Below, piece after piece: positions 55,212-63,697 of a DNA stretch of 64,000 bases. Where the stretch lies: positions 1 through 64,000 of the forward strand of contig JADJWI010000001.1 of assembly GCA_016716435.1 (NCBI GenBank), given 5' to 3'. Both the position numbers and the translations under genes were made by a program. The notes below the pieces were generated by a model that saw only the letters and a list, made by a program, of their open reading frames with translations, made no database searches and was not told the origin of the DNA. Source of the stretch: Acidobacteriota bacterium. GTDB taxonomy: Bacteria > Acidobacteriota > Blastocatellia > Pyrinomonadales > Pyrinomonadaceae. Positions within the stretch are counted from its first letter, which is position 1; each line of letters begins with the position of its first letter.

Positions 55212-55665
55212 CCTTCAATTCTTAAAACTAGCCGTTTTAGGCATCGCGGTAGGCGGAGCACTTGCGATCGGGGTTTACACCTTTGTGTACGCCAAGGGAT
55301 ATTCGTATCTTTCGAACGACCCTGGAAACTGCGCTAATTGCCACATCATGAATGAACAATTTGATGGTTGGCAGAAGGGTAGCCATAAGAACGTCGCGAC
55401 CTGTAATGATTGTCACACGCCCCACGATACCGTTGGAAAATATATGACCAAAGCCTCGAACGGCTTTTGGCATTCCTATTATTTCACCACTAATACTTTT
55501 CATGAACCGATTCAGTTGACCGAGCGAAGCCGGCAGATCACCGAAGAATCCTGTCGGCACTGTCATCAGAATATGGTTGATGCAATAACCGTTTCATTAG
55601 ATAAAAAGCATACGGATGAGGTGTCTTGTCTCAGGTGCCATCGTTCAGTGGGGCACTTACATTAA
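55207..55665 (+). CDS. nrfH: NrfH tetraheme quinol dehydrogenase subunit
   Basis: NrfH takes electrons from quinol and passes them to NrfA. One N-terminal helix (LAVLGIAVGGALAIGVYTFVYA) is followed by four heme motifs: CANCH, CNDCH, CRHCH and CLRCH, in about 150 residues, the usual size. The reading frame needed for the helix has no ATG, GTG or TTG before it; an ATT at 55207 stands eight bases after a perfect GGAGG and overlaps the preceding stop. A GTG at 55285 would remove the membrane helix. So the start is either a rare ATT or a base error. Confidence 0.85.
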   Translation: MNLQFLKLAVLGIAVGGALAIGVYTFVYAKGYSYLSNDPGNCANCHIMNEQFDGWQKGSHKNVATCNDCHTPHDTVGKYMTKASNGFWHSYYFTTNTFHEPIQLTERSRQITEESCRHCHQNMVDAITVSLDKKHTDEVSCLRCHRSVGHLH

Positions 55666-55701
55666 AAAATTGGCTCAGTTGTAATACTAGGAGAAGGTAG
55701 C

Positions 55702-57138
55702 ATGGAAAACGAAGAAAACACGGTGTCTAAAAAAGCACCGGCCAAATCGAGGTTGTACGGAGGAAAGGTCGTGGTATCGGTCGCGTTTCTAGCGTTTGCC
55801 GCGGCCATTCTTGGCCTTGGGCTTCTAACAAATATTCTTGAGCGGAAAAATGAGGCTAAGAACCCTTTTTTTCGTGTGGTTGAATTGACCGACGATACGA
55901 CCGACCCAGAGGTCTGGGGTAAGAATTTTCCTCTCCAGTATGATGGTTACAAAAAGACCGTCGATCAGGTACGAACTCGTTTTGGCGGCAGTGAGGCGGT
56001 TCACAAAACGCCAAAGGACTCTGACCCGCGATCGATGGTAGCCCAGTCGCGTCTGGAAGAGGACCCTCGATTAAAAACGATGTGGGATGGCTATGCTTTT
56101 GCTGTCGACTTTCGGGAAGAGCGGGGCCACGCTTTCATGCTGGAAGACCAGATGTTTACTGAAAGGCAGAATGTTGTTAAACAGCCTGGTAGTTGTATTA
56201 ATTGTCACGCCTCCGCGTACGCTGCTTACAAGAAACTCGGAGGTGGCGACATCGTAGCTGGGTTTCAAGCACTCAACAAACTGCCGTATTTTGAAGCAAA
56301 GAAAGAAATTTCACACCCGGTTGCTTGTATAGACTGCCACGATTCACAAACGATGGCATTACGAATTACCAGGCCCGCATTCATGGACGGGATAAAAGCG
56401 TATAAGGCGTCTCAAGGGATCCAAAATTATGATGTAAATCGTGATGCAACTCGGCAGGAAATGCGGAGCTACGTCTGCGGTCAGTGCCACGTAGAATACT
56501 ATTTCAAGGGAGCCGATAAGCAGTTGACCTATCCTTGGGAAAAGGGGCTAAAAGTCGAAAACATTATGGCCTACTATGATGAGGTAAAACACAAAGATTG
56601 GTCACACAAGCAAACTGGAGCCGAAGTTCTGAAAGCTCAACACCCTGAATTTGAGATGTTCAACCAGGGAATTCACTCAAGGGCAGGTGTTTCCTGTGCC
56701 GATTGTCACATGCCGTATAAACGTGAAGGGGCAATGAAAATCAGCGACCATCATGTTCGGAGCCCGCTCCTGAACATTAGCCAGAGCTGCCAAACTTGTC
56801 ACAGTACGAGCGAAGCGGAGCTCAAATTCCGGGCCGAGGCGATCCAGGAACGCACTTTCAATATGCGAAACATTGCCATGGACGCTCTTGTGCAGCTCAT
56901 TGACGATCTTAGGAAAGCGAAGGAAAGGGGCGCGACAGACGAAGACCTCGCAGCGGCACGAGACTTTCAGCGGAAAGCACAGTTTTATCTCGATTTTGTC
57001 GAGGCCGAAAACTCAATGGGTTTTCACGCTCCCGCCGAGGCGGTAAGGATCTTAGGCGAATCTGTGAATTTTACACGCCAAGGGCAACTGTCGCTTAAAA
57101 ATGGAAAAACCCTGCTCGCTACAGCTGCCGCGCACTGA
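55702..57138 (+). CDS. nrfA: Ammonia-forming cytochrome c nitrite reductase, CxxCH type
   Basis: NrfA reduces nitrite to ammonium with six electrons in the periplasm. This 478-residue protein has a signal-anchor (about residues 23-45) and five heme sites at C165 (CINCH), C209 (CIDCH), C259 (CGQCH), C332 (CADCH) and C363 (CQTCH). The spacing matches E. coli NrfA (122, 160, 209, 282 and 314). The first is the active-site heme: E. coli has CxxCK with Lys as ligand, here it is CINCH with His, the less common type known from Campylobacter. CGQCHVEYYF keeps the active-site Tyr region and GIHSRAGVSC the catalytic His region. Confidence 0.95.
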   Translation: MENEENTVSKKAPAKSRLYGGKVVVSVAFLAFAAAILGLGLLTNILERKNEAKNPFFRVVELTDDTTDPEVWGKNFPLQYDGYKKTVDQVRTRFGGSEAVHKTPKDSDPRSMVAQSRLEEDPRLKTMWDGYAFAVDFREERGHAFMLEDQMFTERQNVVKQPGSCINCHASAYAAYKKLGGGDIVAGFQALNKLPYFEAKKEISHPVACIDCHDSQTMALRITRPAFMDGIKAYKASQGIQNYDVNRDATRQEMRSYVCGQCHVEYYFKGADKQLTYPWEKGLKVENIMAYYDEVKHKDWSHKQTGAEVLKAQHPEFEMFNQGIHSRAGVSCADCHMPYKREGAMKISDHHVRSPLLNISQSCQTCHSTSEAELKFRAEAIQERTFNMRNIAMDALVQLIDDLRKAKERGATDEDLAAARDFQRKAQFYLDFVEAENSMGFHAPAEAVRILGESVNFTRQGQLSLKNGKTLLATAAAH

Positions 57139-57260
57139 TTTCTTCATACGATACCGAGAGTGGTTTAGAGACGTTCTAAGGGACAAAGAAGGGACACGGT
57201 ATTAGACCATTACCTTTGTGCGGCGATTTGTCCGCATTCTCTGCGAAGTTCTTTGCGATT

Positions 57261-58748
57261 ATGGAAACGAGCACGCCTCCTGGGGCAATCCGGATACTGA
57301 TATTAAATACACTCGCGTTCACCGTATGTTTTTCGGCGTGGATGTTAAACGGCGTTCTTGTTACTTTTCTTTCGGTAAACCAGGTCTACAAATGGACCGC
57401 CTCTGAGATCGGTTGGCTGATGGGAATACCGGTTCTTGCAGGCTCTATTTTTCGTCTGCCTGCGGGTATGCTAACCGACAAGTTTGGTGGCAAACCAGTA
57501 ATGACGGCGACCTTGCTCCTCTGTGCGGTCCCAATGTTTCTTCTTTCAAAGGTCGATTCATTTACTGGTTTCGCTCTGTGTAGTTTCGGATTTGGGCTTG
57601 TCGGTGTAAGTTTTTCGATCGGCATTGCCTACACCTCGGTCTGGTTCCCGAGGTCAAAACAAGGATTTGCTCTCGGTATCTTCGGAGCCGGAAATGCCGG
57701 TTCGGCCATCACCACTCTTGTAGCTCCAACATTACTCAACACGTTTACGGCAAACGGTTCGGACATCGATGCCTGGCGCAGACTGCCAATAGTCTATGCC
57801 GCGGTCCTTGCGGTTACGGGCGTAATATTCTTTCTGGCGACGACAAATAAGAAGCCGCTGTGGGTAGCGAAGACTTTTGCCGAACAACTCGCCCCTCTCA
57901 AGAATATTCGCGTGTGGCGTTTCGGACTGTACTATTTTCTTGTATTTGGCTGCTTTGTCGCTTTTTCGCAATGGCTCGTCCCCTATTTTGTAAACGTCTA
58001 TTATTTGCCGTTGGTTACAGCCGGTTTGCTGGCCGCACTATTCAGCTTTCCCTCAGGTGTTATCAGGGCGTTCGGCGGCTGGCTGAGCGATCGTTTTGGC
58101 GGTCGAAAAGTGATGTATGGCGTCCTCGGCCTGTCGTTACTACTATCCGCTCTGTTGATAATTCCCAAAATGGAAATATCGTCACCGGGCAAGGGGGTCG
58201 TAGCCGAACGTGATGGCGTTGTAACAGGTGTCGACGCTGATTCTGTCACTGTGGACGGCAAAAGATATCAGGTCAATGCCAAAAAGGAAACGGGCTCGGT
58301 CGAACAAGACCAAATGCTTATCTTCCCTACAAAAGAGATATGGCAGGAACCCGTTGTACAGATCGGACAGGAAGTAAAACGAAAAGAACTGCTGGCGAAA
58401 GGGACCACCAAGATCTTTTTTCAGGCCAATGTGTGGATATTCGCCGGGATCGTGATGTTTCTGGGTATTGTCTGGGGCGTCGGCAAGGCTGCTGTATACA
58501 AACACATACCTGAATATTTTCCCGAGGAAGTTGGCGTCGTTGGCGGAATGGTTGGAGTTCTGGGCGGCCTTGGCGGTTTCGTAAGCCCAATCATCTTTGG
58601 CTATTTACTTGATGAAACCGGCCTTTGGACTAGTTCGTGGATGATGATGCTCGTCCTTTCAGCGATCTGTTTGGTCTGGATGCATCGCGTGATTCAGAAA
58701 ATGATGCACGAGCAGCAGCCGGATCTGATGAAGAAGATTGAGGATTAA
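57261..58748 (+). CDS. narK: NarK-type nitrate/nitrite transporter with inserted domain
   Basis: A 495-residue MFS transporter of the NarK/NasA family. The nitrate signatures are present in GIFGAGNAGSAIT and, near the C-terminus, FVSPIIFGYLLDETG. WLSDRFGGRK is the MFS loop motif. Between helices near residues 305-380 lies an extra soluble domain (KGVVAERDGVVTGVDADSVT ... VVQIGQEVKRKELLAKG) that looks like a small beta-barrel or lipoyl-like fold. I chose the ATG at 57261; a GTG at 57216 adds 15 residues. It follows nrfA by about 120 bases. Confidence 0.9.
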   Translation: METSTPPGAIRILILNTLAFTVCFSAWMLNGVLVTFLSVNQVYKWTASEIGWLMGIPVLAGSIFRLPAGMLTDKFGGKPVMTATLLLCAVPMFLLSKVDSFTGFALCSFGFGLVGVSFSIGIAYTSVWFPRSKQGFALGIFGAGNAGSAITTLVAPTLLNTFTANGSDIDAWRRLPIVYAAVLAVTGVIFFLATTNKKPLWVAKTFAEQLAPLKNIRVWRFGLYYFLVFGCFVAFSQWLVPYFVNVYYLPLVTAGLLAALFSFPSGVIRAFGGWLSDRFGGRKVMYGVLGLSLLLSALLIIPKMEISSPGKGVVAERDGVVTGVDADSVTVDGKRYQVNAKKETGSVEQDQMLIFPTKEIWQEPVVQIGQEVKRKELLAKGTTKIFFQANVWIFAGIVMFLGIVWGVGKAAVYKHIPEYFPEEVGVVGGMVGVLGGLGGFVSPIIFGYLLDETGLWTSSWMMMLVLSAICLVWMHRVIQKMMHEQQPDLMKKIED

Positions 58749-58759
58749 GGAAGTACTTT

Positions 58760-60103
58760 ATGTCAGCCTGGTTAGAAAAATGGACCCCCGAAGATGCTGA
58801 TTTTTGGGAAACAACCGGAAGCAAGATCGCCTGGCGTACACTGATCGTCACAACGACAACGCTAACGCTTTCATTCGCGACGTGGTTTATGATGAGTGCG
58901 ATCGTCGTCAAACTGCCCGGGATCGGCTTTAAATTTTCCACCTCACAGCTCTTCTGGCTTGCAGCGATGCCGGGTCTTGCCGGCGGAACGCTCCGAATGA
59001 TCCATACGTTTTTACTGCCTATCTTCGGTACGCGAAAGATCATAACCATCGCCACATTTCTCAAACTGATCCCATGCATCGGACTAGGTTTGGCAATAAT
59101 GAATCCGGAGACTCCGTTCTGGTTATTTATGGTTTTGGCATTTTCTGCCGGGTTTGGAGGCGGCGACTTTTCGTCCTACATGCCCAGCACGAGCGTGTTC
59201 TTTCCAAAGCGATTGCAGGGTACGGCATTGGGCATTCAGGCTGGAATTGGCAACTTCGGCGTAAGTCTCGCTCAATTCGCGACACCCATGATCATCACTT
59301 TTGCGATGATCGGTGGTTCGCAGACGATCCAAACGATCGATCCAAATACGAAGGCAGTCACGGGATCAAATTCGATATGGCTGCAGAATGCAGCATTCTG
59401 GTACGTTCCCCTACTGATCATCATGGGCATCTTGGCCTGGCTGTTGTTGCGGAGCGTGCCCATTAAGGCGTCGTTCACCGAACAGCTAGATATCTTCAAA
59501 GACAAACACACCTGGTTTTGCACAGTCACTTACCTCATGACCTTCGGAGGTTTCTCCGGTCTCGCCGCAGCGTTCCCCTTGCTCATCAAAATTCTATATG
59601 GAGGCTTTCCTAACCCGCCGGATCCGCTCAAGTATGCATTTTGGGGACCTCTAATTGGATCTGCCAGTCGCGTCCTATTTGGGTTTGTAGCGGACAAGGT
59701 CGGCGGAGCGATCTTGACGACGATCTGTGGACTCGCACTAATTACAGGGACGATCACAATGATCGCGTTGGGTCTATTTGCACCGACATCGGTTGATCAG
59801 TTCGGACTATTTGTGACGCTTATGCTGACCCTCTTTTTCTTTACGGGAATGGGCAATGCCGCAACATTTCGCCAATTTCCGATCATTTTCGGACACAATC
59901 CGCGACAGGCTGCGGGCGTTATAGGTTGGACGGCAGCCGTCGCTGCTTACGGCCCATTCCTATTCTCGATGTTGATCAGCACAGTACTTTCGGCGACCGG
60001 AACCGTCGATCTATTCTTTATAGGCCTAACTGTATTTTTTGTAGTTGCCACCTTTATTAATTGGTGGTTTTACAACCGAAAAAACTGCGAGAGGCCGAGC
60101 TAA
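58760..60103 (+). CDS. narK: NarK-type nitrate/nitrite transporter, second copy
   Basis: A 447-residue MFS protein of the NarK family with about 12 helices and no inserted domain. GFGGGDFSSYMPSTSVFFP and GIQAGIGNFGVSLAQF are nitrate-signature regions; FFTGMGNAATFRQFP is the second signature in the C-terminal half. It starts 11 bases after the first transporter gene. Tandem NarK1/NarK2 pairs are common in nitrate respirers: one acts as a proton-nitrate symporter, the other as a nitrate-nitrite exchanger. Which is which cannot be told here. Confidence 0.92.
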   Translation: MSAWLEKWTPEDADFWETTGSKIAWRTLIVTTTTLTLSFATWFMMSAIVVKLPGIGFKFSTSQLFWLAAMPGLAGGTLRMIHTFLLPIFGTRKIITIATFLKLIPCIGLGLAIMNPETPFWLFMVLAFSAGFGGGDFSSYMPSTSVFFPKRLQGTALGIQAGIGNFGVSLAQFATPMIITFAMIGGSQTIQTIDPNTKAVTGSNSIWLQNAAFWYVPLLIIMGILAWLLLRSVPIKASFTEQLDIFKDKHTWFCTVTYLMTFGGFSGLAAAFPLLIKILYGGFPNPPDPLKYAFWGPLIGSASRVLFGFVADKVGGAILTTICGLALITGTITMIALGLFAPTSVDQFGLFVTLMLTLFFFTGMGNAATFRQFPIIFGHNPRQAAGVIGWTAAVAAYGPFLFSMLISTVLSATGTVDLFFIGLTVFFVVATFINWWFYNRKNCERPS

Positions 60104-60205
60104 GCTTTGCTAATTTTACGGAAGTCTCTCTTGAGGCTGGTACTCCCGCCCATTCCTTAGCAGTAATAGAAGACGAGGAGACACTTTTAGAATACTTTTG
60201 AGGCA

Positions 60206-60847
60206 ATGAGATTGATCGATGGATTTGTTTTGGCAGGCGGACAAAGCCGGCGGATGGGGCAAAACAAGACGGCACTGTTGCTCGGCGGCAAGACGCTTAT
60301 CGATCGTGCGGCCGATGCATTGTTTCCCGTTGCAAACACAGTTTACGCGGTCGGTAATTTAACCCACCAAATTACTTCGCTTCCGATAATTCAAGATCAT
60401 CCCATTACGGGAGATACCCGCGGAGCGATCGTGGGGTTATATACAGCGCTTGTGAACGCTAAGACCGAGTGGGTAGCCGTACTCGCGTGCGACCTGCCAT
60501 TTGTCACTGGCGAATTGATGACTCGGATGGTAGACATTATGCGGCACGGCGCGGAGTTGCAAATGAACGATGTCGATGCCGTCTTCGCCGAACAGCCAGA
60601 TGGACGCATTCAGCCACTTTGTGGGCTGTATCGTCGAGATAGGTGCCTGCCCGAGATTGAGAAAATGTTGTCAGATGGTGAATGGCGATTGCAGCAATTG
60701 GGGGTGCGACTCAAGACACGGGTAATTGGGTTTTCCGAGATCAAGGATATTCAAGGCGCCGAATTCTTGTTCTTTAACATGAACACACCCGAGGAATATC
60801 GATTAGCAGTCGAAATTGAAAAGAGATGCGACTCCAGTCCGTTTTAA
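60206..60847 (+). CDS. mobA: Molybdenum cofactor guanylyltransferase
   Basis: MobA attaches GMP to molybdopterin to form the bis-MGD cofactor used by DMSO-reductase-family enzymes. The 213-residue protein starts with the nucleotide-binding FVLAGGQSRRMGQNKT (L-A-G-G-x-S-x-R-M-G-x-x-K), and later has ACDLPFVT, which binds magnesium, and GRIQPLCGLYRRD. Both molybdoenzymes in this locus need bis-MGD, so the gene fits. It is the last gene of module B, about 100 bases after the second NarK gene. Confidence 0.93.
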   Translation: MRLIDGFVLAGGQSRRMGQNKTALLLGGKTLIDRAADALFPVANTVYAVGNLTHQITSLPIIQDHPITGDTRGAIVGLYTALVNAKTEWVAVLACDLPFVTGELMTRMVDIMRHGAELQMNDVDAVFAEQPDGRIQPLCGLYRRDRCLPEIEKMLSDGEWRLQQLGVRLKTRVIGFSEIKDIQGAEFLFFNMNTPEEYRLAVEIEKRCDSSPF

Positions 60848-60954
60848 GGCAGCCAATTCGCTAGGCCCCATAATCCAGGTTGTATGCGATCATGTTCCTT
60901 TCCCTTTTCATACACAATCCCTATTTGCTTATGCATGATTAGAAATTCTTTACC

Positions 60955-61344
60955 TCACATCTCCGGTTTCGTGGGCGACGCGAACGCTAAAATGTATCCG
61001 TCAGCATCAAGACTGTATGCAACCAACTCACCCCAGTCTCTAGGTGCCAGCGGGCTGAGTTCCTGGGCTCCGGCAAGGAGAGAGCGCTCGTGAAATGCGG
61101 CCGGATCATCCACCACTAAATAGATCTCGCCACGCAGAACGTCGGGCATTGAAGACGGATCGCCGATGCGACCTAACAGCCGTATAATCCCTTCCGACGG
61201 CATAAGGCCGAGAATCGTTTGTTCTCCAATCGAAAACTCCGTCATTCCAGGCACATCAAGAATAGGATCTTTCCCAAGAACCGTCGAATAGAATGCTGCA
61301 CTATGCTTCTGGTCGGATACGTATAAGATGAAATGCACCTTCAT
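60955..61344 (-). CDS. VOC-family (glyoxalase-fold) protein
   Basis: A 129-residue protein of the vicinal oxygen chelate fold. MKVHFILYVSDQKHSAAFYSTVLG is the first beta-alpha-beta unit, and EIYLVVDDPAAFHERSLLAGAQELSPLAPRDWGELVAYSLDADGYILAF the second. The metal ligands of glyoxalases are only partly present, so it may be a binding or resistance protein rather than an enzyme. No partner gene is obvious. It follows the nitrate locus on the opposite strand. Confidence 0.8.
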   Translation of the reverse strand: MKVHFILYVSDQKHSAAFYSTVLGKDPILDVPGMTEFSIGEQTILGLMPSEGIIRLLGRIGDPSSMPDVLRGEIYLVVDDPAAFHERSLLAGAQELSPLAPRDWGELVAYSLDADGYILAFASPTKPEM

Positions 61345-61489
61345 TTTCCTCTAAACCTCGTGAAACTTAATTTCAGTACAACTTGCTGGCGGCGTTTTGC
61401 CAGAGTAAAGGGAGGCATCGCTCGCGTTTGCAACCGGATCTGATAGCTTGGACTCGTGGCCCCCTAAGTAAAGTAGTTGTACAGCCTAC

Positions 61490-62140
61490 TTACCTTTTCT
61501 TGACGAAAGCTCCAGAAACGAGAAACATCAAACCGAAGAAAAATTCTCTAATTTCAATCCCGTCAACATACTTCGACAAGATCTGCCACGGCTCAGCGTT
61601 CGGTCTCGGCGTTGTTTTGAATGAGAGGTTGTGAAGCGTCTTCAATATCGGATTGAGGAGGTTTCCTGAGCGAGCACTCGAAGCTTTAGCTCCGAAAGCT
61701 ACGACCCGCGCGCCAACCTTCAAGTGTAGCAAAATATTTTCCAACGCCCCTTCTAATGCATAGACATCAGGAGCCGCAAACATAACAAGACCATCGAATT
61801 CACCCGTCAAATTTGCGTCTTGCGCCGCAGCGACGATCACTTCTACATTATCCCAGTGGTTTGCCGCAATACGCCTCCGTGCGAGTTCGCTGTGCTTGGG
61901 GCTGATATCGACACCGACGACTTGGCCGGAGGGCCCAACCGCGTCAACAAGAAATGGAAAACTGCCTCCCGGACCGCAACCAACATCCAAAACACGGTCC
62001 CCTTCTTTGAGATTCAGGAGTTCGACAGCCTTTCGACGGACAGGCTTAATGAACGAGAAATCGAAGTTCGGGAATGGTTTCGTCAACTCAATCAGCAAGC
62101 GGCCATAAAGCGGCGTTAGTTCTTTGTCTTGTTTTTCCAT
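61490..62140 (-). CDS. Class I SAM-dependent methyltransferase
   Basis: A 216-residue methyltransferase with motif I VLDVGCGPGGSFPFL, motif II VVGVDISPKHSELARRR and motif III region VMFAAPDVYALEG. The N-terminal lid (LYGRLLIELTKPFPNFDFSFIKPVRRKA) resembles small-molecule methyltransferases. The C-terminus is hydrophobic (EFFFGLMFLVSGAFVKK), perhaps a membrane-touching segment. Substrate unknown. It lies 18 bases after the membrane protein gene on the same strand. Confidence 0.85.
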   Translation of the reverse strand: MEKQDKELTPLYGRLLIELTKPFPNFDFSFIKPVRRKAVELLNLKEGDRVLDVGCGPGGSFPFLVDAVGPSGQVVGVDISPKHSELARRRIAANHWDNVEVIVAAAQDANLTGEFDGLVMFAAPDVYALEGALENILLHLKVGARVVAFGAKASSARSGNLLNPILKTLHNLSFKTTPRPNAEPWQILSKYVDGIEIREFFFGLMFLVSGAFVKKR

Positions 62141-62158
62141 CGAAACGACCTCTCTTGT

Positions 62159-62572
62159 TCAGTCAATCCCCAGAATTGCGTTAAAGAAAGAGACCACATG
62201 TCTCCAAACGAGGTAGAAAACGATCACCAAAACTGGGAAGCCGAAAGGAAACGCGCTCGCTACGACCGACGGGATTTCAACGTCAGTGAGCTTAGCTATT
62301 CCAAATGCTGTCATTGCCTGTACAAACGTAAGAAGTGCCCCATGAAGACCGATAGACAAATACCGATTTCTTCGCAATCGTACGTAAGCCATATTCCAAA
62401 TGCCCCATAGATTTGGAACTATCGCCAAAGGAAAAACTATCAATCGCTCAATCGGGATAAGTTCGCTGTATTCGTGACGAGCAAACGTAAAAACAGTAAC
62501 GAACAAAACAAGAAGAATCGTAGGGATAGTGATTCCTGCCATATATGCTCGAAGATAAGGATACGTTTTCAT
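62159..62572 (-). CDS. Four-helix membrane protein of unknown function
   Basis: A 137-residue protein with four hydrophobic helices (about residues 10-30, 44-66, 75-97 and 105-128). I do not recognise the family. The ATG at 62572 starts MKTYPYLRAYMAG, which is a plausible N-terminus; longer versions are unlikely. It lies 14 bases after the small anti-sigma-like gene and before the methyltransferase, so the ECF sigma gene, this gene and the methyltransferase probably form one operon. Confidence 0.6.
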   Translation of the reverse strand: MKTYPYLRAYMAGITIPTILLVLFVTVFTFARHEYSELIPIERLIVFPLAIVPNLWGIWNMAYVRLRRNRYLSIGLHGALLTFVQAMTAFGIAKLTDVEIPSVVASAFPFGFPVLVIVFYLVWRHVVSFFNAILGID

Positions 62573-62586
62573 ATGGATCTCCTGCG

Positions 62587-62808
62587 CTAGAGGTTGAACA
62601 GCAGCCCGGTAATCGCCTCCGGGACAAACAGGCAAAGAATCACGACAATGGCGACGAGGACGAAATCAAACCAGCGCACACGAATGCCCGAATCACTTAA
62701 TTTTAGATGTACGCGAGGCCACAGATCTTGCGGTGGTTCCTGCTCGTCCATTGGAGCAATCGCGTTCCTAAGAAATTTGCTAAATTGTTCGTCATCAAGA
62801 CGGTTCAT
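62587..62808 (-). CDS. Small single-pass protein, probable anti-sigma factor
   Basis: A 73-residue protein with a soluble N-terminus (MNRLDDEQFSKFLRNAIAPMDEQEPPQDLWPRV split over two short helices) and one membrane helix (FVLVAIVVILCLFVPEAITGLLF). Its ATG overlaps the sigma factor gene by four bases. Coupling to an ECF sigma factor and the single membrane helix suggest a short anti-sigma factor, but the zinc-binding motif H-x(3)-C-x(2)-C is absent, so the role is inferred from position. Confidence 0.6.
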   Translation of the reverse strand: MNRLDDEQFSKFLRNAIAPMDEQEPPQDLWPRVHLKLSDSGIRVRWFDFVLVAIVVILCLFVPEAITGLLFNL

Positions 62809-63323
62809 GATTCTATACCTAGTTGTTTTAAGTGTTCGCGCAAAAGGCGTGTGGCCCGGAATAGACGCGACTTAACCGTTCCAACAGGAATACTCAGCGC
62901 CTCCGCAATCTCTTCATACGGTCTTTCTTCAATCAGTGCCAACGTTGCAGCCACTCGAAGTTTCGGTGGCAATTGGCTGAATGCTTGTTGAATCCGTTCC
63001 CGCGTATCCCGTTGAATCGCAGCATCGGGCGGCGTTTCAAGTGACCGATTTTCCTGAAATTGAACCTCCGGTCGAACATGTTTCAAATGGTCAAGAGCAA
63101 GATTTGTTGCAATACGTCGCGCCCAAGCCCCGAAACTTCGCGTTGGATCGAATCTAGCGTGAGAGCGATAAAGACGCCAGAATGTTTCCATTGTGAGCTC
63201 CTCTGCAACTCTCGGATCTCGAACTATTCGGACGATCCAGCCATATACTTCTTTCTGGAACTGCCGGAATAGTATTTCAAAAGCATCGAGATCGCCATGT
63301 GTGAACTTCTCTAGCAATTCCAT
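62805..63323 (-). CDS. ECF sigma factor (RpoE-like)
   Basis: A 172-residue sigma-70-family factor of the extracytoplasmic function group. Region 2 (about residues 5-75) has FRQFQKEVYGWIVRIVRDP...AEELTMETFWRLYR and WARRIATNLALDHLK. Region 4 (about 110-165) has LPPKLRVAATLALIEERPYEEIAEALSIPVGTVKSRLFRATRLLREHL with a full helix-turn-helix. Its likely anti-sigma partner overlaps by four bases. The operon it controls probably includes the membrane protein and methyltransferase. No self-type promoter was recognised upstream. Confidence 0.92.
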   Translation of the reverse strand: MELLEKFTHGDLDAFEILFRQFQKEVYGWIVRIVRDPRVAEELTMETFWRLYRSHARFDPTRSFGAWARRIATNLALDHLKHVRPEVQFQENRSLETPPDAAIQRDTRERIQQAFSQLPPKLRVAATLALIEERPYEEIAEALSIPVGTVKSRLFRATRLLREHLKQLGIES

Positions 63324-63697
63324 TTCTTCTATTAAACTTACTGCCTACGTCGCATTTTGGTTCACTTTACCGACCACATTTCTGAAACAAAATATTTTTT
63401 CCGAGTCCAGTCAGGTTTTCCTGAAATTTGAAGAAAAAATATACGGGTCCTTGCCCCTTCGGCAGACAGAAGAAGAGACGTTTTCGGAACTCACCGCTCC
63501 TAGATTATTCTACGGTCTTTTCTTGAGCGAATTCAGCAAGACGACGTAAAGTGGGCGCAACGATCGTGGGCAAGTCTTGTCCAGCAATCTGTTATGAACG
63601 AGATACGTCAAATAACGACCCCCGACCGCCACTTCCGACAGGGCTCGTTATAAATTCCAATCAGAAGCAATTTGAAGCGCCGTTTCTTGACGGGCTC
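63324..63697. other. Gene-free stretch between sigma factor and integrase
   Basis: About 374 bases with no supported gene. The promoter of the ECF sigma gene must lie at its left end, but no clear motif was seen. Nothing else was recognised. Confidence 0.4.

Noticed and set aside
60110..60201. Short peptide frame (about 30 codons, ending IEDEETLLEYF) between the second NarK gene and mobA
   Set aside because: It has no start codon of its own and no partner; it may be a cupin-like remnant or chance.
61345..61380. TGAAA-N5-TTTCA inverted repeat before the VOC gene as a regulon site
   Set aside because: The half-sites are nine bases apart instead of six, so it does not fit the ATGA-N6-TCAT motif.
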